From Bacteroides sp. (lineage in GTDB: Bacteria > Bacteroidota > Bacteroidia > Bacteroidales > Bacteroidaceae), in contig NZ_JAQVBV010000019.1 in the NCBI RefSeq assembly GCF_028690125.1, forward strand, positions 1 to 64,000: DNA of 64,000 nt, given 5' to 3'. Position numbers and translations under genes: made by a program. Numbering within the stretch: position 1 is the stretch's first letter; the number at the start of each line of letters is the position of its first letter. The notes under the pieces were generated by a model. That model did not search any database. It had not been told where the DNA came from and saw nothing but the letters and a program-made list of their open reading frames with translations. Of the stretch, positions 35,934 to 44,804 are shown piece after piece.

Positions 35934-36394
35934 ATCCTTCGTTCATTTAGAAACTTGTATAATACACGAGAAATGGCTTCTCTATTCTCTGGCATTAGCC
36001 ATTCTTTAGCGACATTCCATGCTATACTCATAGATGGATTGAAATTGTCTTTCCTAATGGTATGATGGGATAAACGTCCCTCAGTAGGTTTCAGCCCTTT
36101 ATCATGCAGCACACATAAACCATTCTCGAAGAAAGCACAATACTCTTTCCCGGCAACAGGCTGAATCATTGGAATAGGAGCATTAATCACTCCTAGAAAA
36201 ATACCGGCAGCCCAATGAGTCAAAGCCAGTCTATCAGCGTAACCGGCATCAATAATTTTTTCGATATCTTCCGGTGTACCTAGACAAACAGTTTTACACT
36301 GATTCTTACATTGACTACACTTACACTCAATAGGGACACGACCTGATGACCTCATTACCCTTTGTAATGAGGTTTTTCTTGATAACTCTCCCAT
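35930..36394 (-). CDS. YkgJ-like Cys-cluster protein
   Basis: 154 aa. The N-terminal cluster ECKCSQCKNQCKTVCLGTPEDI fits YkgJ-type zinc/iron-cluster proteins, with a later CAFFENGLCVLHDKG pair, and the pattern LKPTEGRLSHHT follows. Function of this family is unknown; metal binding is likely. Confidence 0.55.
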   Translation of the reverse strand: MGELSRKTSLQRVMRSSGRVPIECKCSQCKNQCKTVCLGTPEDIEKIIDAGYADRLALTHWAAGIFLGVINAPIPMIQPVAGKEYCAFFENGLCVLHDKGLKPTEGRLSHHTIRKDNFNPSMSIAWNVAKEWLMPENREAISRVLYKFLNERRI

Positions 36395-36396
36395 GA

Positions 36397-37170
36397 TTAT
36401 TCAGATATTGAATTCAAGATCATTTTTGCACGATCAATCTGCCAACGATTGAGATATGATTGCCAACAACCATTAAATCGGGACCACCGAAAAGCATTAT
36501 GTTTTAATTGTGATCGGATTTCTTCGTCTGGAACACCATCGAAAAACAATTGTAAACGATTCTCTTCGGAGTTCTCAACTATGCGCACACTCTTAATTAC
36601 ATATTCTTTAGTGGCTGTTTCTTTTAACATTTTAGCACGTTCTAGCCTTTGTTTTGCATCACGAATACGTGCACTATTATTGGTCAGTGTGTAAGAGGCA
36701 AAACCATACTCACCGTAACAATCAGGCTCAGTAAGTTTAACCGATTTTTCTTCTGAAAAACCTAATGATTGAAGCTGCTCAATCTTTGCAATATCATTTA
36801 GCTTCTTACTCCGGACTATCTTATTAGCAGCTTTCATCATCCCTTGAGCTTTCTCTAAAGATTCAACCTTTTCCTGCAGTCGGTCTACCGCATCATCATC
36901 TCCTAGATAAATAGAAGTGTTATTTTCAGCAGCTTCGGCTTTGCGCTCAAAGTACTCAGCCTTACGAGAAAGCTCAATACTCTTATCCATCTTCGCACCT
37001 ATTTTATCACGATATTTACGGTCTGCCAACCCATGAACCGGCTGTCCCATGGGAATAATACTTGCCATCTTTGATGATTGCCGACAAGCAGCATCCGAAG
37101 CTTCATAGCTTCTTTTAGCAAGCTCTCTTAATCTATCAACTCTTGCTTCCTGTTTTTCTTTTCTGTTCAT
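36397..37170 (-). CDS. DUF3560-domain protein
   Basis: 257 aa. Long N-terminal coiled coil (about 1-110), then the conserved region ENRLQLFFDGVPDEEIRSQL, ending HNAFRWSRFNGCWQSYLNRW, which I recognise as DUF3560. These proteins are found in plasmids and phages near replication genes; the role is unknown. A terminator-like hairpin lies at 37212-37233, between this gene and the next. Confidence 0.75.
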   Translation of the reverse strand: MNRKEKQEARVDRLRELAKRSYEASDAACRQSSKMASIIPMGQPVHGLADRKYRDKIGAKMDKSIELSRKAEYFERKAEAAENNTSIYLGDDDAVDRLQEKVESLEKAQGMMKAANKIVRSKKLNDIAKIEQLQSLGFSEEKSVKLTEPDCYGEYGFASYTLTNNSARIRDAKQRLERAKMLKETATKEYVIKSVRIVENSEENRLQLFFDGVPDEEIRSQLKHNAFRWSRFNGCWQSYLNRWQIDRAKMILNSISE

Positions 37171-37211
37171 AATTTTTTGGTTATTTTGGTTTGACTTATA
37201 TAAAATTGAAA

Positions 37212-37233
37212 GACCACAGCCTAAACCGTGGTC
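37212..37233 (-). terminator. Hairpin after the RarA-like gene
   Basis: GACCAC(G)-G / C-(C)GTGGTC arms with a 4-nt TAAA loop; it lies directly after the stop of the 182-aa gene on the minus strand. Confidence 0.45.
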
Positions 37234-37239
37234 TAATCA

Positions 37240-37788
37240 TTACTTCGACTTATCAGTAGGAAGCAAATCATCAAATAAACCGGGAACACGCGGCTTTAAT
37301 GCTTCGTATTCATCCCGGAAGAATTCTTCTTTGGTCCTTCCCATCTTCTTCCCTTTCCTTGTATGCACATCAAAAGTGTAAGGAGGAATGGGAATAGGAT
37401 ATCGCCTGACATCTTCTATCCATTTTTCAATATCAACATCCTTCCTATCGTAAATGAGGTTCTGTAAATGGTCTGCGTCCCGGTTCTTCCTACATTCGCA
37501 AAGGAGAATAACTGCTTTACTTACAAATATCCTTCCTTTCGGTTCAGCAGCACTCTTGTTTACAAGTTCGTGCCCTTGCCATAATGCTTCGACCTCTTTT
37601 GTAATGATACCGAAGCAATCTTCTGCACTGATAGTAAACAGGCGCTTCCACACATAGTCGCGGTATCCACTAGCCCAAAGTTCTAATGCAAAGAAACCAG
37701 CTACTCCGGTATCAGCTCGCCGAATAGCTTTTTGCATAGCAGAACTCACCTCAAAGAAATCATATCCGCAAACTGTTCTAATAATCAT
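37240..37788 (-). CDS. RarA/MgsA C-terminal-like DNA-metabolism protein
   Basis: 182 aa. Residues about 15-75 (SSAMQKAIRRADTGVAGFFA, then LELWASGYRDYVWKRLFTIS and AEDCFGI) match the helical C-terminal domain of RarA/MgsA (QKSIRR..., then ...LVRIASEDIG). No AAA+ domain precedes it, so it is a stand-alone tetramerisation-type domain that could bind host RarA or SSB. It is the first gene after early promoter P1. Confidence 0.5.
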   Translation of the reverse strand: MIIRTVCGYDFFEVSSAMQKAIRRADTGVAGFFALELWASGYRDYVWKRLFTISAEDCFGIITKEVEALWQGHELVNKSAAEPKGRIFVSKAVILLCECRKNRDADHLQNLIYDRKDVDIEKWIEDVRRYPIPIPPYTFDVHTRKGKKMGRTKEEFFRDEYEALKPRVPGLFDDLLPTDKSK

Positions 37789-37829
37789 AATTCTAATTTA
37801 ATGGTTTGACTTTTAGTTTATTACATCAG

Positions 37830-37885
37830 TAAATTTAGCTAAAAAAGACGGATATAGCAAACAGAATGAACGCCATTTAAACGCC
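37830..37885 (-). promoter_or_regulatory. Early promoter P1 with CGCC-N7-CGCC box
   Basis: On the minus strand -33 TTTG (37858-37861), 20-nt spacer, -7 TAAATTTA (37830-37837), and upstream a box whose plus strand reads CGCCATTTAAACGCC (37871-37885). The same design recurs at 42748-42803 and 49795-49850. It drives the RarA-like gene and genes after it. Confidence 0.75.
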
Positions 37886-37899
37886 TTTTTTACAGGTTA

Positions 37900-38652
37900 T
37901 TAGAACTTGAATTTGCAGGATATGTTATGCTGTACAAGTTGCTTTGTTTTGTCCTTTCCATTATTCGTTGCACTCTTCAGTAATATACTATCACCAAAAT
38001 TCTTTTTAATGAAAAGGATAGATTTACGCTCTTCTTCCTGATTCCTAATCGAAGCGAGTCCACCGGCATTTACAAAAGTGTTCTTTTGCTCGAAATTATA
38101 ACGAAGGTCTGTCAATATTCGGCGCTCTTTATACTTCATATAGCAACTTATCCAAAAGTCCTCTTTAAGCCTTATTTCCTCGTTCCACCAAGTATTTTTG
38201 TTATAGATTACTCCATAACTGCAACCGGTTATCATCTTTGAAAGAGAAAGAAAACCTGTTTCATCATACATAACAGGCGAGATTCGAGAAGTAAAACCAA
38301 AAAGATGAACATCCATCAGACATGCCATTTCATATAATGACTGAATGATGTAGGTGATTCTATCCTTATCTTTCACCCGGCACGGTTCACCCTTCTCAGC
38401 ATAGATAGCTTTGCAGGCGTGAACATCATCATCGAGCATAAAGATATCACGAAAATGTTTGGCCATCCAATTACGTTTAGGGATCAGCCCTATTACATCA
38501 TCCGGATGAGTTACTATTTCACATTCAGGATTGAACTGCCGATATAAGTCAGCTTGACTTTCAGCAACGCAAATGATAGGATCATTCACCAACTTCTTAG
38601 CGAATACCCTGTCATGACGCTTATGGCTTGGTATTACTATTTTGCAGGACAT
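37900..38652 (-). CDS. TET-associated-type glycosyltransferase (possible DNA-base glucosyltransferase)
   Basis: 250 aa from the ATG at 38652 (MSCKIVIPSHKRHDRVFAKK); the frame's earlier ATG overlaps the previous gene. CKIVIPSHKRHDR and the acidic motif IFMLDDDVHAC near 70-80 resemble GT-A fold enzymes of the TET-associated / GREB1-like glycosyltransferase (TAGT) class, which in phages glycosylate modified DNA bases. A partner hydroxylase is not seen in this window. The gene sits between a ParB-like protein gene and the early promoter P1. Confidence 0.55.
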   Translation of the reverse strand: MSCKIVIPSHKRHDRVFAKKLVNDPIICVAESQADLYRQFNPECEIVTHPDDVIGLIPKRNWMAKHFRDIFMLDDDVHACKAIYAEKGEPCRVKDKDRITYIIQSLYEMACLMDVHLFGFTSRISPVMYDETGFLSLSKMITGCSYGVIYNKNTWWNEEIRLKEDFWISCYMKYKERRILTDLRYNFEQKNTFVNAGGLASIRNQEEERKSILFIKKNFGDSILLKSATNNGKDKTKQLVQHNISCKFKF

Positions 38653-39277
38653 GGCGAACATCTTTTATATCAATTACATTAGATTTACTTACTTTCCCCG
38701 TCTTGTAGGACTTCATGTGCTGCATATCCAGTCTTTCACGAAGCCAGTTACTATCTACCTCATTACTTGAGGTAATGATAAATAACTCATGTTTTTCATC
38801 GAACTTAGGTATGAGAGGATAGATAGCCGTATCGTCTGTTATTGTGTCGAAACGCTCTTTAAATTCATCCTCTTTCTTTTCTGGTGCGAACTCAATACCC
38901 CAATCCTGTAGTTCAGCTTTATTCCACTCGTTTTCCATAACATCCATGTCGTTCTCACCGAAATTGACGTTATCCTTTGTGGCGTATTCTCTGAGTTTTT
39001 TTACCGGGGTATCTGGTGCCAGAACCTTGCATGGTAGTTCTTTGTAACCAAGCTCCTTACAGGCTCGTAAACGAAGGTTTCCACAAACAACAATGTACCG
39101 GCCATCATTATATGGAAAAACTATAAGTTCTCGGAGTTCAAGCATTTCAGGGGAATCCTGAATACTTTTTTTCATCGCTTCAAAGCGATAATCACGAAAA
39201 AAACGAGGGTTCTTAGGTAGCCCCGTCAATTGCCCTTTATTGAAGTCCATAAGGGCAATAGGAATTGTTTCTATCAT
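38621..39277 (-). CDS. ParB/Srx-fold protein
   Basis: 218 aa. The N-terminal ~100 residues are a ParB N-terminal-like domain: FEAMKKSIQDSPEMLELREL, then GRYIVVCGNLRLRACKELGY, with the conserved GNxRLxAxK motif typical of ParB/Srx and of phage DNA-modification associated proteins. No helix-turn-helix follows, unlike the larger ParB at 40987. Phage copies of this type often accompany DNA modification; paired with the neighbouring glycosyltransferase this is suggestive. Confidence 0.7.
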   Translation of the reverse strand: MIETIPIALMDFNKGQLTGLPKNPRFFRDYRFEAMKKSIQDSPEMLELRELIVFPYNDGRYIVVCGNLRLRACKELGYKELPCKVLAPDTPVKKLREYATKDNVNFGENDMDVMENEWNKAELQDWGIEFAPEKKEDEFKERFDTITDDTAIYPLIPKFDEKHELFIITSSNEVDSNWLRERLDMQHMKSYKTGKVSKSNVIDIKDVRHVLQNSNTKP

Positions 39278-39333
39278 ACACTAACTATTTAATCAACATC
39301 ACAAATTCAACAACACACATAGTCAGTAACATT

Positions 39334-39633
39334 CTAATCGGATTTATCGGGCTTCTCTAATAGTTCTATTGCCTTTCTTATTTCATCTTCGATATCCTTG
39401 CATCCATAATGTTTCATAAAAGCAACAGTGATAATAATTATATCAGCAGCTCGTTTTTTGTATTCCGGGTTATTCTGAATGCAATCACTTTGTTGTTCAG
39501 ATAACTCATCAAATTTTCTCCATGCCGCCGCTATCCTTAAACTAAAAGCCTTTTTAGAAGTATGATTATTCATATGAAATCGGCACTCTATTATTTCCAA
39601 TATTTTAGAAGCCAATTTATTCAATGTTATCAT
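39334..39633 (-). CDS. MazG-like small protein
   Basis: 99 aa, helical. RIAAAWRKFDELSEQQSDCI, then YKKRAADIIIITVAFMKHYG resembles the two-helix metal-binding part of MazG-like pyrophosphohydrolases (E..E, D). The evidence is weak as the first glutamate pair is not perfectly placed. Confidence 0.45.
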   Translation of the reverse strand: MITLNKLASKILEIIECRFHMNNHTSKKAFSLRIAAAWRKFDELSEQQSDCIQNNPEYKKRAADIIIITVAFMKHYGCKDIEDEIRKAIELLEKPDKSD

Positions 39634-39754
39634 ATCGATCAGGTTAAATTGTTTGACTAATTATAATCTCACACGATTTTATAGAGGTTGATCTCTAATG
39701 TGAAACCGATTTATGAATCTTCTATACCTACACATATTCACTAGAGTTTTTCGA

Positions 39755-40195
39755 TTATTTACTTAAAGGATCTGTTGTATCTAAATATTTCCTGTATTCC
39801 AATTCAGTTTTTGCAAGGTTAATGACAGTGTTTACACCTTGGAAAACCTGTTTCGCCTGATTTACTTTGGCAGGATCATCTTTTACCTCCTTAATTTGTT
39901 TAAGAACCAAATCTCTCAAGTCCTGCAAAATGGTAGGATTTACAGTTGATACTTTATTCAAACGTTCGTTGGCAAGTACGATCACAGTATTGGTAATAGG
40001 CCGGAAACGATTCAATTTTGAAGCCAAATCGAACATGCTAAAGATTAGTACCTTTCCATTATTCAGGTAAATTTCTACTTCCGTACCATCATCACCGGTA
40101 CCATCACAATAGTTGAGAATTACTATCTCTTCATTCTGATATAGAAACGGCTTATTTACCATCTCTTTAAGTCTATCTATTGCACTTTCACTCAT
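39755..40195 (-). CDS. Unknown protein of the replication region
   Basis: 146 aa. It starts with a beta-rich segment (IVILNYCDGTGDDGTEVEIY), then helices. It overlaps the HNH gene by 4 nt. No motif is recognised. The 120-bp gap before it (39634-39754) is AT-rich and holds a GTTTGACTAAT element seen elsewhere before genes. Confidence 0.4.
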   Translation of the reverse strand: MSESAIDRLKEMVNKPFLYQNEEIVILNYCDGTGDDGTEVEIYLNNGKVLIFSMFDLASKLNRFRPITNTVIVLANERLNKVSTVNPTILQDLRDLVLKQIKEVKDDPAKVNQAKQVFQGVNTVINLAKTELEYRKYLDTTDPLSK

Positions 40196-40965
40196 AATGA
40201 TTCATTATTTTTTGTTGCTTTATTAATTTGTCTATTCAGAGCTCCCTTTAGTTTGATAAGATATTGTACCTCCTCAGGATATCGGGCATACATTGAGTTC
40301 TCTGTTTTCAATTGCTCGGATCGGCTTACCATATAAAGGTTCTCGATACAAACATTCTGTCTATCACCATCCTTGAACTGAATATTGTAGCCAGGAGGAA
40401 TTTCACCATTGTGCTCGATCCACACAATGCGGTGTTTCAGTTCAAATACATTAGGTTCTGCTGTCTTAACTTCAATATACTTGTCTTTAGTTATTCGTTC
40501 ATAGCCAACAGGCTTATGATTTCCGGGAATATTGCCTTTCTTGAAACGTGTAGCTTTCGTTTTTTCAATCTGAGCATCTGACATATATTCTGTTTGCTTA
40601 CGTCCCTTATTCATTGGTTGGTGTCCTTTGGGAAAGAAACCCTTTGAAGAATGCTCAAAAAAGAACCCTGCCGACTTTCTCAATTTTAGTTTGAAAGCCA
40701 TTCCGGCAACTGCACTTTCTGTTGAACCAAGCATCGAAGCTATTTCAAGATTGGAATGATCGGGATAAAGAGCTATCAATTTTTGCCTTTTATCCGGGCT
40801 CCATACCCTCGCATCAGGTGAACGTTTTAATTTACGAACTAAGGCTTTAGCTTTAATAGCTACAAGCGTTTTACCAAGGCGTCCGGCAAGCTCTTTTAAA
40901 TCAGCAGTTGGGTACTCACTATCTAGTATAATGAGTTGTTCATCAGTCCAAGTTTTCATAGGCAT
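40192..40965 (-). CDS. HNH endonuclease with Myb/SANT-like N-terminus
   Basis: 257 aa. N-terminal repeats (TWTDEQLIILDSEYPTADLK, then VWSPDKRQKLIALYPDHSNL) are helix-turn-helix-like modules. The nuclease part at about 165-215 carries LKHRIVWIEHNGEIPPGYNI, then NVCIENLYMVSRSE (the H-N-H zinc-binding motif). It is a free-standing homing-type or restriction-like enzyme. It lies in the replication block beside ParB, where HNH genes commonly sit. Confidence 0.75.
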   Translation of the reverse strand: MPMKTWTDEQLIILDSEYPTADLKELAGRLGKTLVAIKAKALVRKLKRSPDARVWSPDKRQKLIALYPDHSNLEIASMLGSTESAVAGMAFKLKLRKSAGFFFEHSSKGFFPKGHQPMNKGRKQTEYMSDAQIEKTKATRFKKGNIPGNHKPVGYERITKDKYIEVKTAEPNVFELKHRIVWIEHNGEIPPGYNIQFKDGDRQNVCIENLYMVSRSEQLKTENSMYARYPEEVQYLIKLKGALNRQINKATKNNESL

Positions 40966-40986
40966 ATCAATAAAGAGAGGAAACCG

Positions 40987-42705
40987 TTAGGCTTCCTCTG
41001 TATTATCGTTTTCAAGCTCTTTCAGTCTCTCATTGAGTTTCTTTTGTTTTCTCTCAAATGAATCTCCAAGTTTCTTACCAAGGGCAAGGTATTCATCCGG
41101 GTATTGTTCGCTGAAAAGAATATTCTGGCATTCCTGTAAATAAGGATGAAAATTCACATTATTCGATGATAAGCATTCGGAAATAAAAGCTCTATACCAT
41201 TGTGTCCTATCTGCTTGATTATTCTTAACATAGTTCACGAAATCGCTTTTTTTATCCCATTTTCCCAATTTTAGATTTTTCAGAAATTCACTATTGCAGC
41301 TACTTAGAACCATCACATCAAAAACAAGTTGCTCATTAATGGAAAGCTCTTCCTTACGCTGACAGTATGGCTTTTCCTGTGCCCATTTGCGCATTTCCTC
41401 AGCACTTTTTTCGACGACAATTTCTTTGTTTCTCTTTAACTGAGTATTTATCTTTTCGCGTTCTATCTCCTTAGGATCTGCAACAGCAGAAGTACCGGAA
41501 GCCATTTCTTTTCTAACATAGTAGAAATTAACTTTAAATTCGGGAGAATAATATCCAAAGAATGAAATACACCGATAAACCTCACCATCTTCAATCATTT
41601 TCAAAGTGCGTTCATCATCTTCTGAGTACCAACACTGACCTCTAAATATTTCATCCGGATTAACGATTTCAAATCCAAGTTGCTTAACAGCTTCTAAAGT
41701 TTTCTCATGGAAAGCCTTTCTCTCTTCCCCCCAATACGAATCGGGATGTTTAGCTATAACTACTGTTTTTCCGAAAGATAAAGGTTCACCAGCTTTAACA
41801 AGATGATCGCTTTCTAATTGGATTTTACGTGCAACATAAGCTATCTGTTTTTTTTCGAAACAAGTAGCATTGATACATCGGGAATCCTTGTTATTCATCT
41901 CATAGAACAAACAGCCATGATTACATGTATTATTCTCGCACTGAGAACATGGTTTAAAATTGCCATTCTCCCAATTATCTGAATCATCTTTAATCCAGGC
42001 AGCATTACTAAGTTCCATAAAAGAGTTACTTACAAAATCACGGATCATAGCTGTAGTACACTGTTCATCTTCCTCTTCGTGAAACTCTTTTTGTGTATCT
42101 TTATCCAACTTAGAAAGAATCATAGCACCGGATAGCGGTATTTCACCATCTCTCACCCGGGCTTGTAGTTCCGGAATAAGATTATTCAATTTGATTCGGT
42201 CAAAAACAAAACGGGTAGACTTTCCAAATCGCAATGCGATATCTTCCAAGGTACGCCCTTTCTCTGTTAATGTAGCAAAGGCAAAAGCCTCTTCGATGGG
42301 ATCGACGTCTTTTCGTTGAAGGTTCTCTGTAATCATTGCATCGAAAGCCTCATCATCTGTCATCTCTCTGACAATGCAGGAGATTGTTTGAAAATTCTCT
42401 GACTTTTTGCGATGGGCCTTGATTTTTGCAATGTTCTCTTCATCTTCTTTTGCTTTCAGAAGGGATATCGCTCGAAAACGACGTTCACCACATACAATTT
42501 CGTATGAGTATGGCAACGGGGTGACATCCCCTGTTTCCAAATCGGTCACATCTTCGGATTTGGCTACTCTGATGGTAATAGGCTGTAATAAGCCTTGTTT
42601 CTCAATGTTACTTGCAAGCTCTTCCAGAGCTGCTACATCAAATGTCTTTCTCGGATTAAGTGGAGAAGGACTAATAAGGTCAATTCTAATGTTTTGTACT
42701 TCCAT
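40987..42705 (-). CDS. parB: ParB-family partition/replication protein
   Basis: 572 aa, large for ParB. N-terminal CTPase/nuclease domain: LISPSPLNPRKTFD, GLLQPITIRV, VCGERRFRAISLL (GERRxRA motif) and MITENLQRKDVDPIEEAFAF. Then a helix-turn-helix (GRTLEDIALRFGKSTRFVFD) and a long C-terminal part with a Cys cluster (CSQCENNTCNHGCLFYE near 240). The cluster and the length mark the phage/plasmid-type ParB of Bacteroidales. Its promoter is P2 at 42748-42803. Confidence 0.85.
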   Translation of the reverse strand: MEVQNIRIDLISPSPLNPRKTFDVAALEELASNIEKQGLLQPITIRVAKSEDVTDLETGDVTPLPYSYEIVCGERRFRAISLLKAKEDEENIAKIKAHRKKSENFQTISCIVREMTDDEAFDAMITENLQRKDVDPIEEAFAFATLTEKGRTLEDIALRFGKSTRFVFDRIKLNNLIPELQARVRDGEIPLSGAMILSKLDKDTQKEFHEEEDEQCTTAMIRDFVSNSFMELSNAAWIKDDSDNWENGNFKPCSQCENNTCNHGCLFYEMNNKDSRCINATCFEKKQIAYVARKIQLESDHLVKAGEPLSFGKTVVIAKHPDSYWGEERKAFHEKTLEAVKQLGFEIVNPDEIFRGQCWYSEDDERTLKMIEDGEVYRCISFFGYYSPEFKVNFYYVRKEMASGTSAVADPKEIEREKINTQLKRNKEIVVEKSAEEMRKWAQEKPYCQRKEELSINEQLVFDVMVLSSCNSEFLKNLKLGKWDKKSDFVNYVKNNQADRTQWYRAFISECLSSNNVNFHPYLQECQNILFSEQYPDEYLALGKKLGDSFERKQKKLNERLKELENDNTEEA

Positions 42706-42747
42706 AATTCTAATTATATTGGTTTGACTTTTAATTTATTACATCAG

Positions 42748-42803
42748 TAAAGTTATCGTAAAATGACAAGTTGTGCAAACAGAAACTTCGCCATTTTAAC
42801 GCC
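42748..42803 (-). promoter_or_regulatory. Early promoter P2 with CGCC-N7-CGCC box
   Basis: -33 TTTG (42776-42779), 20-nt spacer, -7 TAACTTTA (42748-42755), and the upstream box CGCCATTTTAACGCC (42789-42803). A leader with the motif AGTCAAACC lies downstream. It drives parB. Confidence 0.75.
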
Positions 42804-42806
42804 ATT

Positions 42807-43502
42807 TTATTCAGGTTTAAAGCGAAGTTGTATAAAACCTCGTTTTTCAGTTTCTCGTAACAAAGCAATGTCATCATCCTTTATTTCAGCAGGAGTCTCA
42901 CCATTAACACTCGTATAATCATCAATGCCGAATTTCTCTCTTATGCGTTTTATGATAGCTTCGTCTTTTGTTACCCAGTAAATTGTGACTTTCATCATTC
43001 CATTTCGATTTATAAGATATTGTTCAAGCGTTACACAATGGCTAGCACGTTCTTTTATGCGATTCTCCATACTTAAAGTTTCAAATTCCTGTTCAGCTTT
43101 AAGCATGTCCTTCAACCTGTCCCGGCAGAATGTATCAAGTGATTTTAAAATTTGCATGGGATCAACAGAACCGAAAAATTCTTCATACTTACCAGACCGG
43201 AGACGACCAAAAAAGCAACATAGTTCAGCAATATTGAGATAGGGATATTCACAGGCTATTTGGTCACTCAAATCATGTAACTGCTCATTTGTAAGTTTCT
43301 GTTTAGCCCCAACAAAACCATTCACTTTTAGCAAATGGCATTTCAGCCATTCTCTGGCACCTTCAATTCCATAGGCAAGACTTACATCTCCAAGTCTGGG
43401 ACACCCATCAATCATAGAAAGTTCGGCAATTGACTTGACAATCATCAACCGAGATTGCAGATCCGGATTATATGTTTCGCAAAATAACGTTGGACTAAAC
43501 AT
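42807..43502 (-). CDS. Helicase-loader-region protein, unknown
   Basis: 231 aa from the ATG at 43502. I prefer it to the frame's first ATG (43628): 43502 lies one base after the TGA of the initiator gene (TGATATG) and avoids ~125 nt of overlap. All-helical; conserved-looking AYGIEGAREWLKCHLLKVNG, then YPYLNIAELCCFFGRLRSG. Such proteins in Bacteroidales phages follow the replication initiator and may load the helicase. Not confirmed. Confidence 0.5.
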   Translation of the reverse strand: MFSPTLFCETYNPDLQSRLMIVKSIAELSMIDGCPRLGDVSLAYGIEGAREWLKCHLLKVNGFVGAKQKLTNEQLHDLSDQIACEYPYLNIAELCCFFGRLRSGKYEEFFGSVDPMQILKSLDTFCRDRLKDMLKAEQEFETLSMENRIKERASHCVTLEQYLINRNGMMKVTIYWVTKDEAIIKRIREKFGIDDYTSVNGETPAEIKDDDIALLRETEKRGFIQLRFKPE

Positions 43503-43503
43503 A

Positions 43504-44358
43504 TCAGCCAGGTTCTTGCTCAATTCCGTGCTCTTCCCTCCATTTACGGTCAAGTTCTTCGAGGTTGCGAGTGACATCAAGCTTTTGGCGGTTACTATCT
43601 GAGTCTCTTTCTTGTGTGTCAGTTTCATTTTTCTTTCGATTTGCTTTGATGTGATCCAACAGCCAAAGGTTAGCTTTAGATTCCCAGCGCTCTATTTTCA
43701 CACCGCTAGCATTCTTCCATCCTATCGAATCAAAGTGGTTGAAAAATATCTCTGCCTGTTCCTGCCAATCTTCCAACCGTTCAGGCGCATTTTGGCTGAC
43801 GAAGTATTGAATAACCTCGTCAAGCGTAGGAGCTATAATCTCCTTGACAATTCTCTTAGACTTTTCAGGTTGAGCGGAGGGGAAAAGTTCGCCAGGTGTG
43901 CTTTCTTTCTTACCCCCTTTAGGGGGTTCTTTCTTTGTCTTATTCTCTGTCTTATATTCTTCTTTAGGGGGTGTGGGGGGCTTTTCTTGTAAAGGTGTAC
44001 CTAAAGGGTCACCTAAAGGTATCCCTAAAGGGTTACGTAAAGGGTTACGCAAAGGTGGTAGATTTTGCACCCCTTTAGGGCTACCTTTTACGGAATATAT
44101 AGACTTATTCCCTCTTCCGTTTCCTTGCTTATACTCTATTATACCGGCTTGAACTAATCTATTCCGGGCTACTTTCATGACTTTCTCTGATACTCCCACG
44201 TCAGATGATATCTTTGTATCACTACGTGTCCAGTTATCCTCCCAGCCTAAACGATTCGCTGTTTTTAGCAAGTAAAAATAAAGCCTCGTTTCACAGCAAG
44301 AAAATTGCCAGCATTCATCAAGTTCCCAAAATCTATTGATAAGTTCAATGTAGGTCAT
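43504..44358 (-). CDS. Replication initiator with internal iterons
   Basis: 284 aa. N-terminal winged helix (RLYFYLLKTANRLGWEDNWT, then SSDVGVSEKVMKVARNRLVQ). A middle segment repeats a four-residue unit (RNPLRNPLGIPLGDPLGTPL) encoded by 12-bp iterons. The C-terminal domain reads ERLEDWQEQAEIFFNHFDSI, then GWKNASGVKIERWESKANLW, similar to phage/plasmid replication proteins that interact with the helicase loader. As in lambda O, the origin appears to lie inside the gene. Overlaps the VRR-NUC gene by 4 nt. Confidence 0.75.
   Translation of the reverse strand: MTYIELINRFWELDECWQFSCCETRLYFYLLKTANRLGWEDNWTRSDTKISSDVGVSEKVMKVARNRLVQAGIIEYKQGNGRGNKSIYSVKGSPKGVQNLPPLRNPLRNPLGIPLGDPLGTPLQEKPPTPPKEEYKTENKTKKEPPKGGKKESTPGELFPSAQPEKSKRIVKEIIAPTLDEVIQYFVSQNAPERLEDWQEQAEIFFNHFDSIGWKNASGVKIERWESKANLWLLDHIKANRKKNETDTQERDSDSNRQKLDVTRNLEELDRKWREEHGIEQEPG
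43987..44058 (+). repeat. Six 12-bp iterons, candidate replication origin
   Basis: Consecutive 12-mers on the plus strand: TTGTAAAGGTGT, ACCTAAAGGGTC, ACCTAAAGGTAT, CCCTAAAGGGTT, ACGTAAAGGGTT, ACGCAAAGGTGG (consensus ACCTAAAGGGTT). They lie in the initiator gene. Further CCCTTTAGGG-type sites flank them at about 43912-43930 and 44070-44085, the last in inverted orientation. This matches an initiator-binding array. Confidence 0.75.
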
Positions 44359-44804
44359 ATCAGTTTATAATAATTCCGTAAAATATTGTTTATGTACGGT
44401 TGTGGATCAGCTTTCAAGTACTCACAGATTTTACGTATAAATTCAAGTAGTCCATGACAGACAACATACACACTACCATACTTCTCTACAAGCTCCTGCC
44501 ACTCTTTTTGTACCGGTGATTGCGTTCCAGCTTTCTTTCCTTTAATATATGGAGTTTTCATCTCTATACAAAGGCAACTCTTTCCACCACGAGGAAAAAG
44601 CAGAATTAAATCAGCAACACCGGCAATAGCACCTTCATATTTGCGCATTGCACCGCTTTTCTTAGTTCTGAGACCACCATTTGGTATAGCGAAAAGCAAA
44701 GGAGCTACATCGGGAAATGTTTCTCTGAACCATGTAACACAAATATGCTGTATCTTGGTTTCAGAATACTTCACCTCAAGTTTATAAATATCTTCCTCAG
44801 TCAT
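44355..44804 (-). CDS. VRR-NUC-domain nuclease
   Basis: 149 aa from ATG 44804. PD-(D/E)XK-type VRR-NUC motif: LLFAIPNGGLRTKKSGAMRK, then AGVADLILLFPRGGKSCLCI and IEMKTPYIKGKKAGTQSPVQ. Catalytic acids GVADLIL and EMK are intact. VRR-NUC enzymes act on branched DNA as junction resolvases. The earlier frame start would overlap the upstream gene by 44 nt. Confidence 0.85.
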   Translation of the reverse strand: MTEEDIYKLEVKYSETKIQHICVTWFRETFPDVAPLLFAIPNGGLRTKKSGAMRKYEGAIAGVADLILLFPRGGKSCLCIEMKTPYIKGKKAGTQSPVQKEWQELVEKYGSVYVVCHGLLEFIRKICEYLKADPQPYINNILRNYYKLI

